A DNA stretch of 62,627 nt, taken from the IMG/VR virus record IMGVR_UViG_3300025115_000633, positions 1 through 62,627 of that record; one strand, 5' to 3'. The notes under the pieces are model-generated. The model was not told the origin of the DNA. It saw nothing but the letters and a program-made list of their open reading frames with translations, and did not search any database. This stretch comes from a virus. How positions within the stretch are numbered: position 1 is the stretch's first letter; every line of letters starts with the position of its first letter. Position numbers and translations under genes: made by a program. Shown in pieces: positions 16,342-24,402 of this stretch.

Positions 16342-17793
16342 ATGCTCCCAGATTTTGATAAATGGATGGATTCTAAATCGTGGGGCGAAGGCGAGAGGTT
16401 GGATTTTCTTAGCTTTTGCCACCATAAGAGTATTGATATACGCAACTACGTCCTTGAAAACAGGGAAAGGGTGTACAAGAAGTGGCAGAATAGCGGATAT
16501 AAGGGTCGTTGGTTTGATATTCGGCATTCTAAGCAGAGGCGGGAAGTAGGTCCAGGCAAATTTTACGGGCGAAAATTTCGTGGTGATTCTCCCTATCCTA
16601 TAGGCGGGCACAAGTGGAGGTGGGAAGAATCTTTGCTTGACGAAAGCTTGGAGTGGGATGAGGACGATGATGACGGGGATTTGGTTGCCTGGCAGGGTGA
16701 GACATATGCCGTGATAAGGGCTACATCTTTTCTGAACCGCCGTTTTGGTAAATCTCTCGAACAACTTAATGCTGAGCTTGAGAAAAGTGGAAAGACGTTT
16801 CGGTGGCAGAAAGATTCTCCGAAGTACATTTTGTATATTAGTGCACCTAGTAGAGACGAACATGACCCTATTGCCCTCCAAGAATTTGATACGTTGGAGC
16901 AGGCGAAGGTTTATGCTGAGAAGATAATGAACCCTTTTATTCGGAGAGCCAGGAGGGAAGATTTCCCTACACAACAACAGATAATGGAGTTTTTGTCAAA
17001 ATATTTCCCTAAAGAGACTCCTGAGCAAAGGCTGTTCAATGACAGGTATGGGCTTCAAAATGCTGATCCGTCTGCTGTTGTTAAACGCATTTTGATATGT
17101 ACTACCCCTTCTTCAGGTGTTGTAAGGGATTTTACGGCCGGGGGGTACGACCTTTTGATTTCGCATCACGACATGCCTGCCGGTGTGCCCCAGATAATTA
17201 TGCACAGCACTATGGATTTCGGGGATAAAGGGCATAACGCTTATTTTGCCCAACGTATCGGGTTGAGAGATTTTCATCGGGTGGGCGGATATTTTGCCGC
17301 CGGCACTTTGTATAAACCGATGCATATAATTGAATTCAAACATTTTTTACAGATGAGAGGATTTCCTATAGAGGGAATGATATGGCGAAATCCCGAATCC
17401 AAAGACCAGTGGATACAGAGTGTTTTATTCTGTTCAGGAATGGGCGGCTGTTTTTTCAAAGGTCAATATTGTGCAAATAAAGAAATGGATTTGCACAACA
17501 TAGATGCTGATGTGTTTGTGACAGGGCATTTGCTTGCACATCCTAAAGAGACGCCTAATAAGTTTAAGTTTATCATCGAATTGGGGCATACGCCGAGTGA
17601 AAAACCGGTGTTCACCAAAGTGAAAATATGGTTAAAGAACAGGTGGCAGAATCTGGAAATTGATTTTGCCAAAGCTGATGTGGACAGGTTTGAGTTTGGA
17701 GACAACCTTTATAATCTAAACCCGAATGTGTCTATTCGTGATTTAGATAAAACAAATGATGTTTCTTGGGTATACAAGCATGATAGCCGCTAA
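16342..17793 (+). CDS. NIF3-like metal-binding protein
   Basis: A 483-aa protein. Residues about 250-440 resemble the NIF3/DUF34 family of di-metal proteins: DLLISHHDM (His 275-276), MHSTMD (His 288, Asp 292), FCSGMGGCF, DADVFVTGHLLAH, and GHTPSE (His 416, Glu 420). In known members these positions bind two metal ions. The first 240 residues are a separate charged part with an acidic patch (WDEDDDDGD at about 110-118). Family activity is poorly defined (hydrolase-like). Its place between neck genes suggests either a virion enzyme or an inserted cargo gene. Confidence 0.7.
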   Translation: MLPDFDKWMDSKSWGEGERLDFLSFCHHKSIDIRNYVLENRERVYKKWQNSGYKGRWFDIRHSKQRREVGPGKFYGRKFRGDSPYPIGGHKWRWEESLLDESLEWDEDDDDGDLVAWQGETYAVIRATSFLNRRFGKSLEQLNAELEKSGKTFRWQKDSPKYILYISAPSRDEHDPIALQEFDTLEQAKVYAEKIMNPFIRRARREDFPTQQQIMEFLSKYFPKETPEQRLFNDRYGLQNADPSAVVKRILICTTPSSGVVRDFTAGGYDLLISHHDMPAGVPQIIMHSTMDFGDKGHNAYFAQRIGLRDFHRVGGYFAAGTLYKPMHIIEFKHFLQMRGFPIEGMIWRNPESKDQWIQSVLFCSGMGGCFFKGQYCANKEMDLHNIDADVFVTGHLLAHPKETPNKFKFIIELGHTPSEKPVFTKVKIWLKNRWQNLEIDFAKADVDRFEFGDNLYNLNPNVSIRDLDKTNDVSWVYKHDSR

Positions 17794-18097
17794 GATAGGC
17801 GCAATACTGATTTGCCTTGCCATACTGGTAGTATGGGCGGGCAAGTGCACAAAGCGGAATAGGAAATATTTCTGCTATGTGGCTTTTTGCATGGCGGCTT
17901 TTGTGGGATTTATTGATGTTCCTCTATATGAGAAAGGTGTTGAATATACGGTCACTGCCTTTGTGCAGATGGCTGTCCCTTACCCTCTGAGCCTTCTCGT
18001 TTTGGCGTTCTGCGTATTTACGACTGGAGTTATTTTTGGTTTTAAGGCGATGACTCAGTTCCTTATGGGTTCGATAGCCGGACACTTGTTTTGGTAA
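17780..18097 (+). CDS. Small membrane protein, tandem copy 1
   Basis: A 105-aa protein with three likely membrane segments (ILICLAILVVWA; YVAFCMAAFVGFI; LSLLVLAFCVFTTGVIFGF) and a short basic loop (KCTKRNRKY). ATG 17780 overlaps the previous gene by 14 bases; ATG 17756 in the same frame adds eight residues. It is a paralog of the next gene, both ending in GHLFW. Holin-like size and topology, but no endolysin is visible nearby, so lysis is only a possibility. Confidence 0.65.
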   Translation: MIAAKIGAILICLAILVVWAGKCTKRNRKYFCYVAFCMAAFVGFIDVPLYEKGVEYTVTAFVQMAVPYPLSLLVLAFCVFTTGVIFGFKAMTQFLMGSIAGHLFW

Positions 18098-18109
18098 CGG
18101 AGAATAACG

Positions 18110-18421
18110 ATGAGCGAAATCGGCGCATACCTAATCTGCTTATCCGTGCTTCTTATGTGGGCAAGCAAGCTCACAAAGAAGTATAGAAAGGCGGTATTGT
18201 GGACGAGCTTCGGTGTCCTGATAGTGGTAGGTGTTCTTGATATATCTCTACTCAATACAGGACAGCAGACAATCACGCAGTTCATCCAGTCCATAGTTCC
18301 GCAGTGGGTTGGATTGATAATGGTGGTGTTTTTCGTATTCACGCTTGGCTTTGTATTTGGCATACGCCAGATGTTGCCAGCATTACTCGGTGTTATTGCA
18401 GGACACCTTTTTTGGAGTTAA
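18110..18421 (+). CDS. Small membrane protein, tandem copy 2
   Basis: A 103-aa protein with the same plan as copy 1: YLICLSVLLMWASKLTKKYR, a second segment VLIVVGVLDISLL, and MVVFFVFTLGFVFGIRQM, ending GHLFWS. GGAG lies upstream of ATG 18110. Tandem duplication suggests dosage or a heteromeric membrane assembly. Function unknown. Confidence 0.7.
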   Translation: MSEIGAYLICLSVLLMWASKLTKKYRKAVLWTSFGVLIVVGVLDISLLNTGQQTITQFIQSIVPQWVGLIMVVFFVFTLGFVFGIRQMLPALLGVIAGHLFWS

Positions 18422-18424
18422 TCA

Positions 18425-18757
18425 ATGTCTGATTTAGCCATACCGATTGAATCAACGCCGGTCACGCCGCTCGTGCCGAACAAAATTATTCCGGTGCATA
18501 TCCTAGTCACGAATACGCCAATGGGCAACAAGGTATATCGCACGACGTTTCACGTTGTAGTAAAGGAAGCATACGAAGATGCTGATGGCAACATAACATT
18601 TTGCGGACGGACAGGAACGTATTTTGACCCCGATATATCACAACTCGGCGGCGGCTTTGAGCAGTATCAGTCAGTGGTCGATGATGTATTCGCAGGCGAA
18701 TTTCAGATTGTGTCGTTGCTGGTGCAAATGGGCAAGATTACTTGGAATGAGCAATAA
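18425..18757 (+). CDS. Hypothetical protein
   Basis: A 110-aa protein with beta-strand character and DADGNITFCGRTGTYFDPD in the middle. No membrane segment. It overlaps the next start by one base (TAATG). Unrecognised, probably a minor virion protein by location. Confidence 0.6.
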   Translation: MSDLAIPIESTPVTPLVPNKIIPVHILVTNTPMGNKVYRTTFHVVVKEAYEDADGNITFCGRTGTYFDPDISQLGGGFEQYQSVVDDVFAGEFQIVSLLVQMGKITWNEQ

Positions 18758-21480
18758 TGGCTGACATCGTTTTGGTTGCTGCAGGCAACGGAACAGCGGC
18801 TAACGCTTGGTCAACTTGTAATAGCGGCTCGCCGCCAGCGGCAGGCGATCTTATTTATCTATCGAATAATGGTTGTATTCTTGCGTTAGATGGCGGTGAT
18901 GGGGCAACTTATACTTGTGCGTCGATTAGGGCAAGGACTACTGGTGGTGGATATACGTCAGGGTCAATCAATCATAACAATTATACAAATTACACTCTCG
19001 CGTGTGACCTTTATGGCGGGTCGGTAGGCACAACTCTATTGACTAATCCAGCCGGTAAAAACATTATTTCTATCGGAAAGATATACGGCGGTCATACAAC
19101 AACAGCCGGAGTAGTCGCAGGTGCGGGGACTATTGGCTCGATTGCAGGCTGCTATGGCGGAACTGCCAGTAGTTCTATGGCGTTGTTCGTCACAGGGACT
19201 GTAGGGTCGATAGGCGAGTGCATAGCATCGAATTATTTATGTGCTTCGGTAAGTGCAAATATTACCACAGGTGTCACTTTAGCGAGAGGCGGGTCAGGCA
19301 CTAACGCTCATGGCATACGAGTAGGAGGTGGCTTCAAGATAGCATCAATAACAACGGCTGAAGGCGGTAGTGGCACAGGTGCTTGTGGGGTTCGGGGCGA
19401 TTATGGAAACATCGGAGATGTTGGAACGGCAACCGGTGGGTCAGGAACGAATGCGTATGGCGTGACAATAAGCGGCTCGTCTGTGTATAGACTTGATACC
19501 GTAACCACCGCACAAGGTGGTATCGGACCTGGCGCACATGGCGTTTATGTCGATGTCGCATATACATGCAAGGGCATAGGGACTGCGATAGGCGGCGGTA
19601 ATGCAACGGCATACGGTGTTCTATGTAGAGGAACTTTGACTAACGGGGTGACGACAGCGAAAGGTGGAACCGTTGCTGGCGCACATGGTGTAGTTGTTTA
19701 TGGCCATACATCAACGGTAGATATTTCAAACTTGGACTTTAGCGGTTTTGCGACGCCAGTGGGACTTGATAAAGTCAGACTGCCAGCCAATGCTCAATTT
19801 GCTGTTAGGACGAGTGCAGGGGCAGAGATGCCGTGCATCGAAGAGGCCTCGATTGTAGCCGCCGAGAATGTTGTGTCGGGCGTCGCTCGGTATCCGTTAG
19901 GAGGCAATGGCACATACCCAACTAGTGAAAGCGTGATTGCCGATGTTATGTCATATACGAACAGCGTGCTTGAAGCAAACAAAGCGAGTATATTAAATAG
20001 CTACACCTTCACCTATGGTCCCCCATATGAACAATACGACGTTCAGGGCACTTATGACGCTTCTCTATATGTGGAGAAAACGGCTGTTGCTCCTGTTGAT
20101 GTTATTGTCAGCGGATTCTTGCGGTGGGTGGGAGGCACAGAATATGGTATTTACCCTACGACTGAAACGAGTAAGGCAGAACAATTGATTGCGGATACTG
20201 CTGAAGTTGAAGCGAATAAATCAAGTATAAAAGACGACACCACAATTCTGACCATTGCGGGAACTTATGACTTTCAAGGAGCTATCGACTCAGCGGTTGA
20301 CGCTCAACGTTCTTCTGATGAGGCAGAAGTTGTCCCCTATGCCCCTGTCATAATCGTAGGTAATACCATTCTAGGAACTGATGGCACCCACCCTACTGCC
20401 GCCACATCTAAAGCAGAGCAATTGGCAGAGGACGAGGCCGTAGTTGAAAGCAACAAAAACGGAATCCTTACCACTACGACTATTCTTGGTGTAGCAGGAA
20501 CTTTTGATGTTGATGAATATGAAGCGGCGAGAAATACAAATCCTGGGGAGGAGAACGTCAGGTTGGGCGTAACGTGGCTATACTTGGGGGATCAACAGAT
20601 AGGGGAGCTTGATGTATCCCAATGGATACCTATTTCAGATATTGTGGCTGCCGAGCATGTTGAGCAGGGGTACTATAATTACGTGGGAGGGGAAGCTGGG
20701 ACTTTTACTCATAAGCCAGAATACACGCTAATAAGTGGGGTGGTGGCTCCTGAATATGTGCTTGTTGGGCACCACAATTACCAGGGTGGCGAGGAAGGGG
20801 AGTTCGATGAGCAGGCACGGAACACTAATCCTGGACAACAGAATGTGTTGGCAAATATATCTTATAAGGTTTGGGGTGTAAGTTATTCGGGAGGTTTGGT
20901 TTACACTATACCTTCACCTGTGCCACCTACGCCGTTACCTCCAGGCGGGTGGGAAACTTTCTCTCCGGCTACACCTGTTGCCCCATCAATGAACTTCCCG
21001 AGGCTTGCCGATATCGACAATGCCTACAGGATGTTAAAGAACATGGGGGACTGGTATTACCCTGAGATTACGTACAAAGAGCTTATTATCCCTGATAGGG
21101 CTGAAATTGATGATATTCATCTCGAAGCCTCAGAGACGAGAAAGCGGTTTAAGCTGCCGATTAAGGTCAGGGCGTATATCCATCCCGATCCAGTTACCCA
21201 GTCTCTTACCAATTTTGGGTTGGAAGAGAGACGTAATGTGACGATGTCGATGACTGTGCCACATATGATTGATGCAGGTTTGGCTACAAGGGATGTTAAA
21301 ACAGGGGAGATATCCGTATTGGCTAAGATAGGGGATAGGTTCTGGCACTCAGAGAGTGTTCAGTATGATGTGCTGGAGGTAAAGAGAAGCAAGATGTTCG
21401 GGCTAACGGATATCCCGTTGACGTTTGATTTCGTTGCGGAACGTTTCCGCTTGGAATCTACGCCATATGAGGGGGTGTAA
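18757..21480 (+). CDS. Repeat-rich fibre fused to neck-type C-terminal domain
   Basis: A 907-aa protein in three parts. Residues about 1-330 contain glycine-rich repeats of about 30-35 aa (GGSGTNAHGI, GGSGTNAYGV, GGIGPGAHGV, GGNATAYGV), typical of a beta-helical fibre. Residues about 375-620 have three to four copies of a module with T(Y/H)PT...SKAEQL...VE.NK..I...TTIL..AGT(Y/F)D. After a proline linker (about 730-745), residues 745-907 form a compact domain without repeats that looks like a neck or tail-completion protein. The fusion suggests a collar-attached fibre or whisker. Confidence 0.7.
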   Translation: MADIVLVAAGNGTAANAWSTCNSGSPPAAGDLIYLSNNGCILALDGGDGATYTCASIRARTTGGGYTSGSINHNNYTNYTLACDLYGGSVGTTLLTNPAGKNIISIGKIYGGHTTTAGVVAGAGTIGSIAGCYGGTASSSMALFVTGTVGSIGECIASNYLCASVSANITTGVTLARGGSGTNAHGIRVGGGFKIASITTAEGGSGTGACGVRGDYGNIGDVGTATGGSGTNAYGVTISGSSVYRLDTVTTAQGGIGPGAHGVYVDVAYTCKGIGTAIGGGNATAYGVLCRGTLTNGVTTAKGGTVAGAHGVVVYGHTSTVDISNLDFSGFATPVGLDKVRLPANAQFAVRTSAGAEMPCIEEASIVAAENVVSGVARYPLGGNGTYPTSESVIADVMSYTNSVLEANKASILNSYTFTYGPPYEQYDVQGTYDASLYVEKTAVAPVDVIVSGFLRWVGGTEYGIYPTTETSKAEQLIADTAEVEANKSSIKDDTTILTIAGTYDFQGAIDSAVDAQRSSDEAEVVPYAPVIIVGNTILGTDGTHPTAATSKAEQLAEDEAVVESNKNGILTTTTILGVAGTFDVDEYEAARNTNPGEENVRLGVTWLYLGDQQIGELDVSQWIPISDIVAAEHVEQGYYNYVGGEAGTFTHKPEYTLISGVVAPEYVLVGHHNYQGGEEGEFDEQARNTNPGQQNVLANISYKVWGVSYSGGLVYTIPSPVPPTPLPPGGWETFSPATPVAPSMNFPRLADIDNAYRMLKNMGDWYYPEITYKELIIPDRAEIDDIHLEASETRKRFKLPIKVRAYIHPDPVTQSLTNFGLEERRNVTMSMTVPHMIDAGLATRDVKTGEISVLAKIGDRFWHSESVQYDVLEVKRSKMFGLTDIPLTFDFVAERFRLESTPYEGV

Positions 21481-22778
21481 TGGCTGAAACAGTTGTTCAA
21501 CGACCTCCCACATGGACAGGGGCACAAACTGTTCTTTTGAACACCGCTGGTTTGACGTGGATGGTTGACCAGTATATCTCAAGTACAAAATCGGCTTTAT
21601 CTCAGTGGTGGGCATATTGGTGGAATGAATTTAGTAAAGTAGCGAAGAATCCTGCACAAGTTCAAAAGGTGAGAGAAAAGTATCTTTCTCAGTTCTCTGA
21701 AACCTCGAAACGGGGTTTTTCTTGTAAGATCATAAATTTTTCTGCCCCGCCTTCAGTAGTTGACTGGCTTAAAAAATACAAGATAAAAAAAGCTCCACCC
21801 CCTGGTTTTTTAGAGGTTTTTCCAGAGAGAGAACAGACGAGGGCTTTTCCTGCGACATCTTTGAGTACGGTGGATGGGTCTTTTGCCTATTCCGTAAAAG
21901 CAAATAAGGTAAGGTTTGGCGTTGCTTTGGGGTCCAAGTGTGCAAATTTTAATGATGTAAACCAAATGTGGAGTGAGCAATTTGCCGAAAATTTAGAGGT
22001 TAAAGTTCGGCATGAAATGGAACATTGGAATACGTTAGATAAAGAGTTTTGGAAACAAAGACATGCTGCATATATGGCAAACCCGTCAGGTTTTCAGGAG
22101 TACCAAAAAAGTGAAGAGGATTGGGGAGAGTGGGTTACAGTTTTGGATTATGCGTCCAAATTAAAAGCTAAGGGGTGGAAACGGGAAGACGCAATTAAGC
22201 AAATTGTAAAAGCATATAAAGGTTCAGGTGTTGCTCCAGATACAGAGATGGCCGCCGCAGCCTATGATGAATGCGAACAGTATCAATTTGAAACCAAGTA
22301 TGCTCGAATAGAGAGGTTGGTGGATGCGGTTTTATTGGAGCTTAAAACTCCAGACGATGAAGGATCTCCAAACTTAATTCTCCCCGCAGGAACAAAGTTG
22401 TATAAGAGTGTGGCTGATGATTCTTGGAGTAATACTCATTTTCCCGCCTATTTTTGGTTAGAAAAGGTTTCCGCACTTTTAAGCCATTGTTCTTTTTCGG
22501 CAAACAAACCTTTTGTGGTTATAGCGGAGACGACTAAAGACCTCCGGCTTTTTGATGTTGCTTACGATTGGGCGTTTAATTTGACAGGAATAGATGAATT
22601 TGACTCTGAAATTATAAAGCAACTCCGGCTTAAAGGGTATAGCGGAACTTTAAGGCGAGATACGGATAGATATAGACGTGACGCAAATGGCGTTTGTGCA
22701 ACAGACACGGCGATTGCTCTTTTAGACGGAGATAGCGTAAACGTTGTAAACGTAGAAAAAAAGCCTGTTAGACATTAA
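21480..22778 (+). CDS. Putative zincin-like metalloprotease with distinct C-terminal domain
   Basis: A 432-aa protein beginning at ATG 21480 inside the previous stop (TAATG). HEMEH at residues 178-182, within an amphipathic helix, is the HExxH zinc-protease motif. A second region from about 300 (LPAGTKLYKSV ... PAYFWLEKVSALL) vaguely recalls ADP-ribosyltransferase-like folds, but the catalytic residues are not clear. Codons are more A/T-ending than the flanking genes, suggesting later acquisition. Could be an injected effector or a virion maturation protease; both are speculative. Confidence 0.55.
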   Translation: MAETVVQRPPTWTGAQTVLLNTAGLTWMVDQYISSTKSALSQWWAYWWNEFSKVAKNPAQVQKVREKYLSQFSETSKRGFSCKIINFSAPPSVVDWLKKYKIKKAPPPGFLEVFPEREQTRAFPATSLSTVDGSFAYSVKANKVRFGVALGSKCANFNDVNQMWSEQFAENLEVKVRHEMEHWNTLDKEFWKQRHAAYMANPSGFQEYQKSEEDWGEWVTVLDYASKLKAKGWKREDAIKQIVKAYKGSGVAPDTEMAAAAYDECEQYQFETKYARIERLVDAVLLELKTPDDEGSPNLILPAGTKLYKSVADDSWSNTHFPAYFWLEKVSALLSHCSFSANKPFVVIAETTKDLRLFDVAYDWAFNLTGIDEFDSEIIKQLRLKGYSGTLRRDTDRYRRDANGVCATDTAIALLDGDSVNVVNVEKKPVRH

Positions 22779-22824
22779 ACAAGAGAATTTTTTGTATTCA
22801 CACGCAAAATTTAATTTTCGCACG

Positions 22825-22875
22825 TATAAGTAATTAGTACGAGATTCTTGCTTTAGTATGACCGCTTAGTACGAG
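22825..22875 (+). promoter_or_regulatory. Control region before tail genes with TTAGTAYGA repeats
   Basis: The 104-base gap 22779-22882 holds TATAAG at 22825-22830 (context CACGTATAAG) and three copies of TTAGTAYGA at 22834, 22853 and 22866; the first and third are identical over TTAGTACGAG. Direct repeats just downstream of a possible -10 look like operator sites. No terminator hairpin is visible. Weak evidence. Confidence 0.35.
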
Positions 22876-22882
22876 TGCTGAT

Positions 22883-23356
22883 TTGAATTTAGATCTCAAG
22901 ATAGCCGCCAATCCCAGTATTGCTGACGCAGCGATGGCTGAATTCCACGAGAAGTTCCTCAAAGACGTTCTGCCGTTACTTATGGAAGCTGTGGCGAATA
23001 TTGTGGTGAGCAATATCGAGAGCAAGATGCACTCGTATCAGCCTAGTGCTGAGGCGATTGAAGCGTGGCCTGTTCTGGAAGATATAAGTGCTTTCATAAG
23101 TGTTTTATCCTCAACAGTTAAAGTGAAAAGTGATAAAGCTGGGGTATATGTGGTCGCTGACCCCAAGGAGATGCTTAACCAAGGAATGGATCCCTTATGG
23201 ATTGCCAGGGCTGAGGAAGGGTCGAGTTTAACCCCTGCTTTTTATATGTGGGATTCTGCGGCTAAACTGTTTGCCTCAAACCCAGCGTTAGCAAACGCTA
23301 TTCTTCAAGAATCACTTGAAAAAATCGTGATGTCGAAATATGTCAATGAGGTTTGA
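22883..23356 (+). CDS. Hypothetical tail-region protein
   Basis: A 157-aa mostly helical protein starting at TTG 22883 with no clear ribosome site. Contains a hydrophobic helix LLMEAVANIVVSNIES and a helical C-terminus (LANAILQESLEKIVM). Opens the tail block. No family recognised. Confidence 0.55.
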   Translation: MNLDLKIAANPSIADAAMAEFHEKFLKDVLPLLMEAVANIVVSNIESKMHSYQPSAEAIEAWPVLEDISAFISVLSSTVKVKSDKAGVYVVADPKEMLNQGMDPLWIARAEEGSSLTPAFYMWDSAAKLFASNPALANAILQESLEKIVMSKYVNEV

Positions 23357-23660
23357 TGACATTGTTGAGGCTTATAGGTGTTGGGTCAGGGATTTGGCGT
23401 ATAAGGCCGAGAGGTGGGGCGCCGACGACCTGTTGGAGATGATTGATAGCCTGCCTGAGCAAAGAACCGCTGCGGGTTGTTCAGGACATCTGAAAGCTGT
23501 TTTGAGGACTATACCGTCAAATGTGCGGTTTGAGAAGGATATGAAGAAAGCCAAGGCGTTTGAGGCAACATTGAAAGGTTTGGTTAATAGGGAAGAGTTG
23601 ATGTCTGTCGACGATGCCGTAATCGAGCTTTTAGTGGACAGGATGTTCGATGATAAATAA
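23340..23660 (+). CDS. Hypothetical protein, 106 aa
   Basis: ATG 23340 overlaps the previous gene by 17 bases (ATG 23346 is also possible). Helical, charged; no motif recognised. Ends in an overlap with the next start at 23650. Likely part of the tail-assembly unit. Confidence 0.6.
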   Translation: MSMRFDDIVEAYRCWVRDLAYKAERWGADDLLEMIDSLPEQRTAAGCSGHLKAVLRTIPSNVRFEKDMKKAKAFEATLKGLVNREELMSVDDAVIELLVDRMFDDK

Positions 23661-24402
23661 TACCGAACTTCTGACACAGATTCAAACCGAGCAAGGCGCT
23701 GACGTTACGGATATTTATGGACCTTGCGATAAAGCCCTTGTCCGCTGGCTTCATACTATAAAATATGAGAATAAGCCCATTCTTATGTGTTTTGCAAGCC
23801 CAGAACGAGCCTTCGCTCAGATTGGTCAACAGATTAAAGAGCGTAACAGGCTTGATGCTCCCCCTAAAGTGATACCCCTGCCCTTCGGTTCTGTGGATAG
23901 GACGGATCATCAATATGACCATACCCGGTATGTAGCACATGGCGAGTTACACCGAATGTGGGTCAGGAAGGACGGGCAAAAGTTTATAGGTCAATCGGCT
24001 ATGCCGCAGCCCATAAAGTTGACATATCAGGTGAATTTTTGGGCACGTTTGCTAAAGGATTTGGACATTATAATGTCTCAGATAGTTAAACAGTTGAGGG
24101 CAAATGAAATATATTTGATGACGCAATATGCTATGCCTGAAGGTGTTCTAAAGATGCACGTAACTCTTGAGGGGATTAAGAGCTTATCCAATCTGGAACC
24201 TGAAGCCGGCCAGCGGGTCCTGCGCCGTGGCTTTACGTTTAACGTGGACGGGTGGATACCTATGCCGCCTGTCGAATATGGCATCGTCGAAACGGTCACT
24301 GTTGACATCGACGATATTACAACGAGCAGGAGCTTGGACAGTGGTACTGTCACTACTGCCGAAGTGGAAACGCCCGACTGGGCACAGGAGGTTGGTTTAT
24401 GA
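23650..24402 (+). CDS. Tail terminator / sheath-completion protein (gp15- or gp3-like by position)
   Basis: A 250-aa protein immediately before the sheath gene, the usual place for the protein that caps the tail and joins it to the neck. Region about 112-190 (QPIKLTYQVNFWARLLKDLD ... IMSQIVKQLRAN) fits the 'transform to local frame, then measure' style of tail terminators of large myoviruses, with strand-rich C-terminus GFTFNVDGWIP. Assignment rests on synteny and this similarity. Confidence 0.6.
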   Translation: MINNTELLTQIQTEQGADVTDIYGPCDKALVRWLHTIKYENKPILMCFASPERAFAQIGQQIKERNRLDAPPKVIPLPFGSVDRTDHQYDHTRYVAHGELHRMWVRKDGQKFIGQSAMPQPIKLTYQVNFWARLLKDLDIIMSQIVKQLRANEIYLMTQYAMPEGVLKMHVTLEGIKSLSNLEPEAGQRVLRRGFTFNVDGWIPMPPVEYGIVETVTVDIDDITTSRSLDSGTVTTAEVETPDWAQEVGL

